Shown here: positions 13,026-24,862 of the stretch, piece after piece
Position numbering within the stretch: position 1 is the stretch's first letter
Layout of the letters: every line of letters starts with the position of its first letter
DNA from: Collybiopsis luxurians FD-317 M1
Lineage: Eukaryota > Basidiomycota > Agaricomycetes > Agaricales > Omphalotaceae
Length of the DNA stretch: 64,000 nucleotides
Direction of reading: 5' to 3'
Assembly: GCA_000827265.1 (NCBI GenBank)
Contig: KN834871.1
Location: 1-64,000, forward strand
Notes under the pieces: model-generated
Databases searched by the model: none
Told to the model about the DNA's origin: nothing
Seen by the model: the letters and a program-made list of their open reading frames with translations, nothing else
Made by a program: the position numbers and the translations under genes

Positions 13026-13814
13026 GATACACTTCAGATGAAAACAACGTAATTTTACCCAACGTTGCTATGCTTTGACACTCGCCCACTTTCTTGCTCT
13101 ACCATACCTGAATATTTTTACTTTATCACTGTCACGCTGATGCCATGACATTTATTGTATATATTGGTCTATCCCTCCTGTACACATCAAACTAGAGCCG
13201 GATCGCAGTTGTTTACTCAACGAGGAACGGTATTGTTAGCTTTGACCGGTCTAGCAGTCATATGACGAACTAACACAGCAACTTTTCGTTGCTTATATCG
13301 TTTACGGGAAGATAGACTCTAAGTGTTTTATAAGCACTGGCTGTAATTTCGAGTATCGGCGTCTGCAGTTTGCCGATGTTGTAGGGAGATCGACAACGGA
13401 CCGGGAACTTCGCAAATTGCAGAGTCGGCAGTGCAGCACCTTCAAAGAGTTCCCACACACTCCCTAAATCAAGCTGACGATACCTCTGCTCTGTTGACGG
13501 ACTTCCAGAGCCAAAAGCATGAATCCGGCTATAAGTTCAGATGTAACCGTCGACGGCGTTAGGTACTGTTTTGACGAAACGGGTTGCTCTTGCCGAGCAT
13601 TCTAAATCTGGCCAGCCTATTCCCGCGAAGTCCAAAACGCTATATACACTCTAATCCATGGTCTCAGCACTCCCCTGTCCGTTCACTGTTCTGCGGCCCT
13701 TGTTCCCCTTGAAGTCATAGGTATGGCCGATTATAAAAGCAATTAACATGTTTGAGTTGCCCAGTAGGGCTACTGTCTTTTTTTTTTCGCTGTTCACGCG
13801 ATTTAATAATCTTG
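13026..13814. other. Intergenic, no gene seen
   Basis: Separates the zinc-finger gene from the chitin deacetylase start. It contains a T-run near 13,780 and no open frame with family features; it presumably holds the deacetylase promoter. Confidence 0.5.
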
Positions 13815-15795
13815 ATGCAGTTTTTGATACAGAATTTACGACTTCGTGCCTCACCCTTCCTCATCCTCATCTCACTCGGACTTTCTCTCCTTGTTGAGGC
13901 CGCTACAATAGATCGTACCACAGAGCAAGGGGAAGCCAGTATCACTGGTACGCGATCATTGTTTTTCCTTCTATTTGCATACAATCTCACCTTGATCCAG
14001 ATCCAGACCAGGAATGCGCATATTATGACTATGCTCCAGTTTCGAGCCAGAGCAATCTTTTCCCCGAAAATGGGAAACCTGCCACAATTTTGTCAGGAGA
14101 CTCGCAGGCCCTCAATAAGTGGAACTCAATCTCAGCAAGCATCCCAACAAATATTACCCAGCAGGTGACTGATAAGAACCTCCTGCAAGGTAACTGGTCA
14201 CTGATGTCAATTGCCCCCAAGACTACAACGCCATCGGCCAGCTATCCTTCAAGTGACCCAGACTGCTGGTGGACTTACAGCAATTGCTTGACCCCCAAAC
14301 TTCCTGGTCTCCCTCCAGATGTTGCTGCAGCCCCAGAAGTAGGTGTACATGTTACAATATTTAATAATTGTCAAGTTTGACCACCACCAAAGCCATCAAC
14401 ACTTGGGTATGGTTTTGATGATGGACCCAACTGTTCACACAATGCATTCTATGACTTCCTTGAGAGTCAAAACCAGAAAGCAAGTCAGTGGCTTTCTTTG
14501 TTCCTTATTCATTAAGGCTGATCCATATATACTACCGGTAGCATTTTACTTCATTGGTACTAATGTGCAGGCTTGGCCTTTGGAAGCGCAGCGTGCCCTA
14601 GCGGATGGTATGTTGTCTTGCTGATATTTCCCTTCATCTTTAACATGTCATTTACCATAAACAATCTTGTTAGGCCATGAGATATGTGCTCGTAAGTGAC
14701 TCAGACTAATCACAACTTGTGATTTAATCATTTGAATTTTCTGTCAGACACTTGGTCGCATCCTCACAGTATGTGCTCAAACCTTTTTTATTGATCAACT
14801 CCTTATTTTAAATTTCAGTGACAACACTCACAAGCGAAGATGCCTTTGCTGAACTTTGGTATTGTAAGCGACATTGATTCTTTTGACCAGGTCTTTTGTT
14901 AACATCGACGTTTAGCTGTGCGCATCCAATTCCACTGTGCAATTGATCTAGAACTGAAGACACGCAACAGCTCCAGATAATCAAACTTGCAGTGGGTGTC
15001 ACTCCTACTTGCTGGAGAGTAAGCATTCCTATAGTCTTTGTCAATGAATGATGATTTGATTATGCCGGAATAGCCACCTTACGGAGATGTTGACGATCGA
15101 ATTCGTTCCATTGCGCATGCGCTGGGACTACAAACTATTATGTGGCAATATGACAGTGAGGATGCCGATATCAATGACTCGACCATCACGACGGCCACTG
15201 TTGAAAGCAATTATAACGATTTCATCTCAACGGCAGCAAACGGGACTTTCAGCAATGTAGGACTTTTTTGCCTGGTCTCAATTTAATAATCTGAAAGGAA
15301 TCGCTTCAGACTGGTGCCATTATTTTGACCCACGAAGCGGATAATTTCACCATGTCGGAAGCAGTGAAATTCTACCCACAACTCAAGAACGTTTTCCAGG
15401 TATGTTTCTTTATCTGTTTCTCTATTTTAAAGAAAACTGACTGGAGATGATATATTCAGCACATTGTGCCAGTCGGAGTGTCGCTCAACAAGACCCAGCC
15501 TTACGTAGAAACCAACTACACGCTTCCGACATTCGAGCAATGTAAGTGTTACTTTGAAATTCTCTGGAAGATTTTGACTTGATATAACTTTCTAGATATC
15601 TCTGGGACAACGGTAACCGGTTCAAGGGCTTCACCGAATACTAGTAACACCACCACGTCTTTGGCGGCAGCTTCTTCCAAAGTTGCATCAACTTCGAGTG
15701 CTCAATCGGCTGCCTCTACGAATGCTGCACACAAGTTTACGGTATCTCAGTACGAAACCCTGTTGTTTCTATTAGCTGTAGCATTTTGGCTCTGA
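13815..15795 (+). CDS. Chitin deacetylase (CE4 polysaccharide deacetylase), GPI-anchored
   Basis: Removes acetyl groups from chitin to make chitosan in the cell wall. Twelve exons: 13815-13947, 14001-14338, 14393-14483, 14542-14607, 14674-14691, 14748-14768, 14819-14863, 14960-15018, 15074-15256, 15310-15399, 15460-15541, 15596-15795; every junction keeps phase. The N-terminus is a secretion signal with a hydrophobic core (FLILISLGLSLL). All NodB motifs are visible: YGFDDGP (metal/catalytic Asp pair), HTWSHP (metal His pair), WRPPYGD, WQYDSED and ILTHE. A Ser/Thr/Ala-rich stalk follows and the protein ends in a hydrophobic tail (LLFLLAVAFWL) typical of a GPI signal. Length and exon style match basidiomycete chitin deacetylases. 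It appears complete and intact. Confidence 0.93.
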
Positions 15796-16673
15796 CTTTG
15801 ATGTTCGAACGCTCGGACTATTCAATCAGCTCGCTTACGAGGCATGCTTTTACGGATTATCTTACGGACTACGAGTTACCTTCGGAAAGAGACACTTGGC
15901 TTTATTTATATGTTAGACTTACGACTACCTATTCAATAACAAAGAACACATCTACATACCAACATGCGTACACTGGTTATGCAGTACTTAATGTTAAGTA
16001 TGTACTATGCGACTCGGAAATATATAGGATTTGTGCAATTTGTGCAAGATTTGTGTGGGATTTAAATTCACAAAGATTGGTCGTTTCCACATTCCCAGGA
16101 GTGAAGAAGTTCTCATTCAAATTCACGAGAGGAAGTCTCCTTATTCGAGTATAAATATCTTTCCAGGCTCGTTTGTGATCAAGGTTATTTGAGTCCTAGC
16201 TTATAAGCAACTCTGAGCGCCTAACGATTCACGCTTCTCTTTCTCAAACAACACGATGAAATTTCTTATACTTGGTTCGAAATCAATGACGTCAAGAAGG
16301 ATTTCACACTCTTCCAACCCATTCAACATCGCGTGCCTATCAATAGCCATCGGTGAAAGTCCGTTAGGCAATCACCCTAACTTGCAAAGAGTCTGCACGT
16401 CTCATTGATTGGCCTATTCCTTCTCATCCTCTCCGTTTCAACCGTTACGAGAAAGAAATCAAACATTTAGTGCACTTACACAGCTATCATACTTGATTAT
16501 CAATGGATGGAGCTCTCTCATCACCTCCAACTTTTGAACCCTGTATGCCTACTGATGCTAGGCTCTTTCTTTTCTGGCGTACCGTTTCAATCATTTCTAT
16601 ATAAACAAATGTCGTCCAACTCGTAATTCTCATTTCTATCCTAACTTCTTCCAACGCAGACCCAACTCTCTAC
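15796..16673. other. Intergenic, no gene seen
   Basis: Lies between the 3' ends of the plus-strand deacetylase and the minus-strand acyltransferase. One 122-codon frame (15,786-16,154) overlaps the deacetylase stop, has no family features and is treated as chance. Confidence 0.5.
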
Positions 16674-18207
16674 TTAAATTCGCTCCTTGATTTTTTCCAG
16701 GCCTTCCTCCAACTTCGCAATCGACTCGTCTGACAAGATCGTATCAAGGACAATCGACCCATTTGGCAGTCTGCCGATCATCTGTACGGCGTCCTTTCCC
16801 GCTTTATCATACTCATGCAACATCCGATACGCGCAAATTGTTTCCTTCACCCCAATCTTCGACCAGTCCATCTCAATTAACCGCCACTTGGACGCATTTG
16901 AAATGACCAATGGAACTACGTTGGCGTCGTCATCTCCAGTTGGGAAAGGCAAACTGCCTGTCAGCTGTTTGTAAAAGAGACTGACATCGTATTCGCAGAA
17001 CGCATTTCGAGATCGCGAAAACATGCGCGCTAGTTCCGCCACCGTTACCCGTTGGATATATGACACGGGAAGGAGAGGTACTGGGAGCAGCGCGAGATAA
17101 TTATGAGGTGAGCCAATTGATTTTAACTCGGGAAAGGACCTGAATAGATGTCGAAAAGATGCAAGGGACTGTACCATTACGCTCTTGCTGGTCGATAGAT
17201 CGTTTTGGTATAACGTCTACACAGTGATAAACTTTGAATTTAGAAAAAATTACGATGCCCTTACCTTCACGACCCACGCGCTTAGCACATCCCCAGTAGT
17301 TATATGATTTGGACTCTGCGCCTCCTTACGAACTTGTTCAACTAGCGACTTGGCGATATTCGGTAAGATTATGAGAATTCGTCCTTTTCTTTCCATTATT
17401 TCTTTGCCGCTGATAGGCATTTCCTGCACAGTCTCTGGATCTACTTTCGGAGGCGCAATAAGACGCGTAAAGCTCTCCGACTCTAAGATCGAATGAGCAC
17501 TCGACTTGTGAATTCCTTCCTTCGGCAGTGGCGGTACCTCCCATTCAACTCCATTCAATTCTGCCACTATAGCCTCGCAAAGGTACGCAGCTCCAATACC
17601 ATCTACCACCCCATGCGGAAGAACGAGCCCTAAACACTCGTAGTGGATCATTGTAGTCGTTTCAGGTGCAAACCTTACGATATGGAACGACACCAAAGGA
17701 TGAGAGCGACGCTCATACTCTTCATTCGACGTCGGTAAAGACGACGGCATATACAAGCTTGGTTCCAACACCGGTGAAGACGCTACGAGAGGCAGGGAAA
17801 CAAAACTTGATAAGGGTTTCTCACTGTGCGACGTTGAAATCGAGTAGGTGAGGTAATCAGCTGGTAAAGGCCCGAGTGGAATCTTCACGATCCATACATC
17901 GCTCTCAATCAGTCAGACCTAAGTGAGTGCTTTAGATTTAGATCATTTTCATCCTTACTTGTCTTTGCAGTCGTCCAGCAAACAGCCTCCATCTATCAAT
18001 GACCCGGGAGAGAGCTTGTTCAAGCGCTTGAACGTTGATTTCACCCTCGACAAGCCACCCTGTCCCGAAAGTAACGCTAGCGGATAAAGCATCAAAGATG
18101 CTCAGTTCCACCGAGGCAGTCGGTTCCGGTACGCTAGACATTTTCAGCGTGAGATTGTGAAAACCGCGTAGTTGTGTTAAATAACTCCACCGGCTGGTAC
18201 TGGACAT
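16674..18207 (-). CDS. BAHD/trichothecene-3-O-acetyltransferase-like acyltransferase
   Basis: Probably transfers an acyl group from acyl-CoA to a hydroxyl of a secondary metabolite. Three exons on the minus strand, 17959-18207, 17265-17903 and 16674-17216, give about 476 residues, the usual size for the family. The catalytic HxxxD motif is present as LPHGVVDGIGA in exon 2. The structural DFGWG motif near the C-terminus is not conserved; the corresponding place reads EMDWSKIG, which is common in fungal members. The exon 1/2 acceptor was placed at 17,904 because the AG closer to the donor leaves an in-frame stop. Its position at the edge of the P450/FAD/UbiA cluster suggests a late tailoring step. 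The substrate cannot be read from the sequence. Confidence 0.82.
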
Positions 18208-19371
18208 AATTTCCTACGGACCTCCATTCAAATTGCCTCTCCTCCTGACTCGTTAGATGTCCCGAGATGATAGCATCAATCGACTCAGTAACATCCCACG
18301 GTAATTAACTCATAAGGTCTGTGCGCTTAAACAACCTTACAAGCGCGTGTTCCTTGAATGCTAATCAGACCGAAAATGACGTGCAGTCTTCTTTTTTTCT
18401 TGTTGGTTGCTACCATCAACGCAAACGGTAGGCTCATCATTTATCCGATTGCCCACAGTCTTCGGGGGTGATAATTCTCGACGTACTCTCGTCTCAAAGG
18501 CGGGAGATACATTGCTTCCGCCGAGTCGAATTCGATGAGTAACGGCAGCTGAAAACGTACCCTAGTCACCGACTGGTAAAGACATTGTTGGAGCTCTACA
18601 TAGCTGAACTCCCTGCGTCGGATAAGTAAACGGATGGCCTATTCTACGCATTCAAGTCCTTCCAGGAATTATGCTTCTTGAATGGGTCTGTTCATATGTG
18701 TTTTCATATTACTCGGAAGGTCTATCGTTATCTATTCTTCATAGGATGTGCGTAAATCAGGCTATTGGTCATCGCCCCTTGAATGATCCATCTTTGAGCA
18801 GCCATCTATGAGCCGTGTAAGAATTATCAGCATTCTCCTGTATGTTACCTGAATCCTTTGCTTGATGAAAGTAGGCAGCCTCGTAATTATTCAGTTCCAG
18901 CTTCATGAGTAAACTTCGAGAGTGAGCTACTCTTGTGCACGAACTTAATACATTGTGTCAGAGGATATTTCCACTTGGTTCATAGCAATGAAAACCTTGA
19001 GAATACAGCCGCTTTTCACTCGTTGATCTGCATGCGTGTTATTCTTTGGGCGAAACAAACTTGTAGCGCTGAGTATTTCCACTGACTTGACTCCAGAGTT
19101 TCAGACTCGAGCCCGTTGCGAAGGTGAAGAGCTGTTCCCTGCGTAAAAACTCGACCCAAATGCAAGCCTAAGTGAATATGGTAATCAATGAACATGACAA
19201 CTCTGACGGAGCAAGGCTATGTAGTTGAAGTGAATGCTCATTATTTGTAAAACAAACTTAAAGCACGTCCCGCAGAGGTATCGAAGATACCAATTCAGAA
19301 ATTATGCAAGCTGTATAGGCCATTATTCAATACACATATGTGGTAAATTCTCACTTAGTATCCACCCCTAA
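18208..19371. other. Intergenic, no gene seen
   Basis: About 1.2 kb upstream of the acyltransferase start and downstream of the esterase stop. I see no coding region, repeat or RNA gene; the acyltransferase promoter should lie at its left end. Confidence 0.5.
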
Positions 19372-20516
19372 CTAACTCAACCACGTCGTCCACTTGTTCT
19401 TGCCCGTTGAAATGACTTCAGCAATTTGGGCCGCCAAGTTCCTTCCGGACTGTTCGCTGGGGTGAAGTTCATCCCACCTGAACGTTGTTCATGTTAATTT
19501 TGGACGAAGTGCAAGAGCTGAAACTTGTACGTACCACATGTAGCTGTCCCGGTCGGTTCCCTGCGCAATTGTGCAGTTCCCTGTATCAGTTGTTGCCTCA
19601 TTGAGAGAAAATACGCAGGACTTGATAGGCGTTTTCACGTTTAAGGGGGCAGTACCGTTGTAATATTGTTGCGGCTTGTTGTACATGTCTGAATACAAGC
19701 TGTATGTATCAAATATTCCTGTGATTGAAAGGTTGAAACATGAATCGTTCGTTTGAAGAGTATGTATTCTTACCAACATGTGCTCCAGGAAGGTTCTGCA
19801 CAAGATCCCGAAGCATATAATTAGCTAGTGTTGGGACCACACAGGAAAACTCTCCCATGTCAAGAAACCACTGAGTGGTGTTACGCTCGGCGGTCCAGTA
19901 CTTGTTAGGATAGGAATCTGCAGTGTATATGGGGACAAGGTTCAGAGGTATCACCTATCAAACAAGTGAATGGGAAGCCGGCAGCGAAAATAGATAATTG
20001 TACCTGCTGAAACAGAAAGTTTCTTGCTCCGTGATTGTACAGAGTTTTGACCCAATTCACGGCACAAGCAGTTGTATCAATTAGAGACATAGGAGGAGCA
20101 TTGTTACCTAGGAGGAGCCCGATCTGACCGAGATCGTTGGTTCCAATCCACAGTGAGAAGAGAGTTTCTGACATGTTTAGGTTGAGAGAAGCATCAAGGT
20201 AGTTCGGCAGCTGGGTTTCGAAGACGGTTACGTTCGGGAACGGAACGGGTGTTACCGTTTGCGAACAGACTGCGGCAGCTTTAGCAAATGGATAAAGTAT
20301 CGAGTTGGAATAACGAGCAGCATAGACTGGCCAAGATGTAATATTGTACGCCGAGAACGCAGTAACATCGGTATAGGAATCACCAAAAGTGACAAAGTTT
20401 CGAATCTGGCCAGCTTCAATTCCACCATGCGAGACCTTGGATTGGAAAGTCTGCGTGCATGCGTTTGCTGCGGACAAAAACGCTATCGCAAAGGTCACAA
20501 TCAAAGAACGAGCCAT
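19372..20516 (-). CDS. Secreted GDSL/SGNH esterase (CE16-like)
   Basis: A serine esterase or lipase, probably acting on acetylated polysaccharides or esters outside the cell. Four exons on the minus strand, 20004-20516, 19774-19954, 19535-19718, 19372-19477, all in phase, give about 327 residues. An N-terminal signal peptide (MARSLIVTFAIAFLSAANA) precedes the block I motif FGDSYTD with the nucleophile Ser; block III reads IGTNDLG with the Asn; block V reads WDELHPSE with the Asp/His pair. Several NxS/T sites agree with secretion. An in-frame ATG 51 nt upstream exists, but the chosen start gives a clean signal peptide. CE16 acetylesterases have this size and motif spacing; GDSL proteins vary too much in substrate for a firmer call. 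Confidence 0.88.
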
Positions 20517-20786
20517 GTCCACTTGAGCTGAGAAGTACAGGTCAGTGTGGGCAAGGGTACGACCCACCTGCGCATTTTTATATCACTCATTCGAGACTCG
20601 AGTTTCATGATGCGGCACACGGTCGCTGCTCTAGAAACCGGGAATCACGATTTCGGCTATAATGGTGCCTTTTGATTTACAAGATTGACTATACCATCCC
20701 GCCTGCAATTATACCTAGTACAATACAATCGAAACACCCCTTAGATGACCTATTAAAATCAGCGCCCCCGAAACCATTCATTTTGT

Positions 20787-22060
20787 CTAACTATAGGGCC
20801 GTACGATGCGTAGTTCCATCTTGTCACTGTTCACTTCTCGGTCCCAATTATTCACTCCTCGTCCAGGCACCCGAAATTCGAGGTCATGGTCGTCCGATTC
20901 GGCTCTAGTAGCAAGGCCTCTGTCGTATGAAGCGGCAGTGTCAGACTCGCTGTTAGGCCCGATGGATACCGCAAATGTAGGTCCTGCAGTAGCCGGAGCT
21001 GTGGTGTAATTACCCTCGATATGTGTGGAGGCCCTAATGATAATTAAATCAAAAGCAATTCCGATAATTTGAGGGACCTGAATTTTTGACACTGTAGAGT
21101 TAGTACTAGCACGGAAAAGCAGCAATTTCCCGTACAGCATCGGTTAAAGGATATGCCCCGTTGCTCCCGACGGAATACACAATCAGGAGAACCAGCATCA
21201 CTGCTGCATAGAGAAGACCAGACTCCATGATGATACGTATGGCATAAACCAAGGAGCTATCCTTCCGCTTTGGTGACAGCACTCTGGAATTTCTTTCGAC
21301 TAAGAATATGCGGAGGATTATCAAGCCTGGAAATAGACTTGGATGAGCAGAATCAATCGATGTAAATGATGACAAGGGCACGCACCAGTGTTTATCATCG
21401 TTAAGGTGCATGTAATCGCCCAATTCGCCAAAGTCACCGATTGGAGCGTTTTGCCGACATGCGTCAATAAAACGCGGGGAGGAGAGATCACCTGAATAAT
21501 CAGGCTAGCCAAACCACAACCAAACTCGGCTAGTAGAAGGAGGATGGGCAAAATAATGATCTTCCAGGATCGCCCGTATACAATAAAGACCCTGTAGACC
21601 TGCAACGAACGTCAAGACATCCGCATACTTGATAGACAGGTAGAACTTACCAGGACCAAGTCACCAATAACACCTTGAAAAAGGAAAATTCCACTCTAAG
21701 GAACGAGCATATCAGACGCCATCGAGCTAGTGCAAATTAAAAAGCCCCAACTCGGAAAGAACCCCGCCACTGCCTGACAACAAGAGCTGCTCCGGGACCC
21801 GCTGGGCCATTTTCAAAAACAAATGCGTGAACAATATCGTAGTTGAGAAGGATAACGTGGAGGGTGGGTAGGATCCAGAGAAGCAAGCCCGAAACGACGA
21901 AGAACCAATGAATTGACGTTTTTCGCACACCTTTCGTATCCCATATCAGATAGCGAAAAGCGAAAGCGAACGCTACCGTGTGCACTGAGTATAGAGCCGT
22001 TCCAAAAAATGCAGCTACCAGTGTCGCTTCGGTTAAAGGGAAAGAGGTGTCTGACGACAT
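20787..22060 (-). CDS. Seven-helix integral membrane protein, basidiomycete family of unknown function
   Basis: Five exons on the minus strand, 21752-22060, 21651-21695, 21386-21599, 21136-21326 and 20787-21077, give about 349 residues. The translation shows about seven hydrophobic segments, including VVSGLLLWILPTLHVILL, IIILPILLLLAEFGCGLASL and SGLLYAAVMLVLLIVYSV, with the cytosolic motif VYGRSW seen in a large Agaricomycete membrane family. The C-terminal 75 residues are hydrophilic and Asp/Ser-rich. The family has many copies in mushroom genomes and no established role. The first intron has a weak donor (GTTGGG) and its limits are the least certain. The partial protein at 63,183-64,000 is of the same general type. 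Confidence 0.7.
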
Positions 22061-22533
22061 AGCGATACAGGTAAGTCCAAGCTGCGAGGAGCTTTTTGAC
22101 CGTTGGAGATTATTGGGATTGATAGGCTGTCTGATGAGTAAATTTACTCTATGTACATTCAGTCATGAGAAAATGGACTATGTATGTGGCGCGATTTACC
22201 GTAGTCGATCGGTGATAGACTCCCGATATTTATGGGAGTACTCTGGCCCCGATGAATGTCACCACTGGAATTTTTTTGGCGCGACAACTGGACCTCGACA
22301 CTGCCAGGCTGGAGCTCAAATTCTTAAGATTAAGAACATCGACTCTTGTAGCGAATAATTTGTCTGCGAACTCGCCAAGACCCTTGTATCCACCTGTCGT
22401 AGACATCGCGGGAGTGTGAATTGATAGCGGGATCTGTCCATAAGTGCATATATTTATTCACGCAAAAAACCATATGCCACTCATGAATTAAAGCCGAGGA
22501 TTTATTCTAGACCTATGGCCTCTTACAGTCCTC
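22061..22533. other. Intergenic, no gene seen
   Basis: Upstream region of the membrane protein gene and downstream of the P450-1 stop. It carries a direct repeat of CTCTTACAGTC at the P450-1 stop but no coding features. Confidence 0.45.
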
Positions 22534-24605
22534 TTACAGTCCTCTATCCGCTTTGGCTTGCGCTACTATCCCAGGCGCTTCGGGATTGCGCACCGTAAGG
22601 CGGCAGCGGAAAGGAACCGGTCGACTGAATCTAAGGTCAGTTTGGTCTATCATGATTTTGAGGCAGAAGCTTACACAACAAGCCCTTCATCGATACTCTC
22701 CAAAGAATTGGGCAGGACAGCCTTTCCATTTGCATCTACTTCTGGCGAAATATTTAGGGCCCAAAGCATGGACGCGATCTCTATGAACATGCTATTATTG
22801 GCTATATGCCGTCCTACGCAGATTCTAATACGTTCTTCAGTTGCTGCTGATATCGTCCCAGAATTCGGACTCACCTTCTCCCGAAACCATAGGAAAAATG
22901 ACTCTCGTCTTTGGTATCTTGAACGGCTGGCTTCAAATTGCCGTGTTCATCTAGATGCCTGCCAGGGTTGAAACGGTGCACGTCTTCCCCATAGACGTCT
23001 GTATCCTGATGCAAAGCCCTGATTCATGTCAATATCGTTTCAGTTGATTGAATTTAAGTTCTCACCAAACGTTCACCACAAAGATCGTATCCTTTGGTAG
23101 AAAGTATCCTTCATAGTAATCGTCTTGGCCAAGACGGTGAGGTACGGCTGCGTGAAAGGTAAGTTATGCTCTACCGACATCTTCAAGGGACATACCAAGG
23201 GGTGCTATTCCTCTCCAACGCATAATCTCTCTGATAATTGCTCGTACGTAAGGTAGTCGTTCGTAGTCGTTGAATGTAGGTAAGCGATGATTTCCTACTA
23301 CTCGATCTGCTTTGTTTTAGATATCTTATATCGAAGAAATGATTTTGAGCTAACCAATTTCCTCCTGAGCACGACGCTGAATTTCTGGATATAGAACCAT
23401 AGCTTGAATAAACCAAGCAAGCTGACCGGAGGTCTACATGCATCGTCGATTCAGAGGTATGCCTGTGAAGAAGGATTACTGGCTGAATTTACCGTCTCAG
23501 CCCCAGCGGCGCTGTGATGAGAACCGTAAGTGGAATATCTTAACTAGCAGAATTTCAACGAACTTACTATAGGGTGGCCGAAAGCCATGCGGCTTCTTGG
23601 TCAGTCAAGCCTTTCTTCCCGGGATCTCGGATAAGCGTAGCAGCTACGCTAGTAGTCTCATCTCCTGCATCCTAATCAGCCTTTTTTAGGGAGCATATCA
23701 TATTATCTTGCAATTTTAATGTACTCACAATTCGCTTTTGCACATCGGCAAAAAGGTCTTCAAACATATCAGAATCTGCCTTGAAAGCATCCTCCGCATA
23801 TCGTCTCCATGCACACATCCACCTAGGTAGATATTTCATCCAGGTGAAATACTCGACCCAGTATGCTCCAGGGATGGCTGCTGCAAGTGCACGTTCTGTA
23901 AATCGATTAACTCGAAGGATGTCAGGATTCTGAGAATCAAGAAGCGGAGGAGTCCCATATATGACAGAGATTACGAGCGAGGTACTGGCACGTCGAAGGT
24001 GATTATCCCAGTCATCCGGTGCTGTCAGTAATTGGTCTAAAAGAATCACAGATTCCCTCTCCTGGAAATCAAAGTAATTCTTGGACATTTGAATACTTAA
24101 CGCTCTGAAGAGAATGTCAAGTTCGGATTTAGTGCAAAGAGTAAAAGCTCAACTGACTCGTGAGCTCCTCGACGCTGTCTCCTCCAAAGGTCGTTATGAT
24201 GCGCAAACGCAAAAACCATACCGCCTGTTAGAAGTTCTCCGGCAACAATGTTACGAGCCCGGTTCGAGTAGATGTTAGAACGTCGATCAAGAAGGTCTGC
24301 CGCTGCTTTGTGCGATCCCAACACGACGGTATTCTGACCGGCAATGTTGAGATAGAATATCGGGCCTATAACCAACACAAAAATTACAAATCGAGCAATC
24401 TAGAGTTATTTCTCGCACCATATTGCTTCGTCCACTCGTTGAACAACAACCAGTGTCTACTTTTCGGTAATTGCAGAAGATTTCCAATGATTGGCAGACC
24501 TGGAGGCCCAGGTGGCAGCTTTCCCCGCAGTCGTTTTGCTCTCAACACCTGTAAGGCAGCGAGGGGGACGATGAAAAGAACGAGGAGCATCAATACATCT
24601 TGCAT
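22534..24605 (-). CDS. Cytochrome P450 (P450-1)
   Basis: A membrane-anchored haem mono-oxygenase. Eleven exons on the minus strand: 24419-24605, 24154-24365, 23729-24079, 23568-23671, 23493-23511, 23355-23433, 23196-23306, 23066-23147, 22875-23018, 22675-22824, 22534-22630; about 511 residues. An N-terminal anchor (LMLLVLFIVPLAAL) leads to the proline hinge PPGPPGLPIIGN. The I-helix core AGAETT is encoded partly by a 19-nt exon; the K-helix ExxR is IREIMR; the haem loop reads FGRRICVG. The end of exon 2 is odd: homology to P450-2 expects the coding frame to continue at LSIQMSK, but no GT-AG pair reaches it in phase; the model uses the next in-phase acceptor and loses about eight residues. It is paralogous to P450-2 and lies next to FAD-1 on the same strand, suggesting action in one pathway. 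Confidence 0.85.
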
Positions 24606-24862
24606 ATTGGGATTTACGCCGGGTGACCGTGAATCTCAGGCGCTCTTTATTAGGAATATTGAATAGAGTTGATCTGCTTTCTTTGTTCCTCTTCTGATTA
24701 ACCCACGTTGGTGCTCATAATGTGGTCACAGCCGGTAGAAGTAGAACACAGGTCGGTCGCACATGCCGTTCTGATATACGCGGCTAAACACGCTTAGTTT
24801 TCCAGAATCATTGCCGACTCCGATAAGGCACCAAGCACGATCACAAAACTATCAAATCTATT

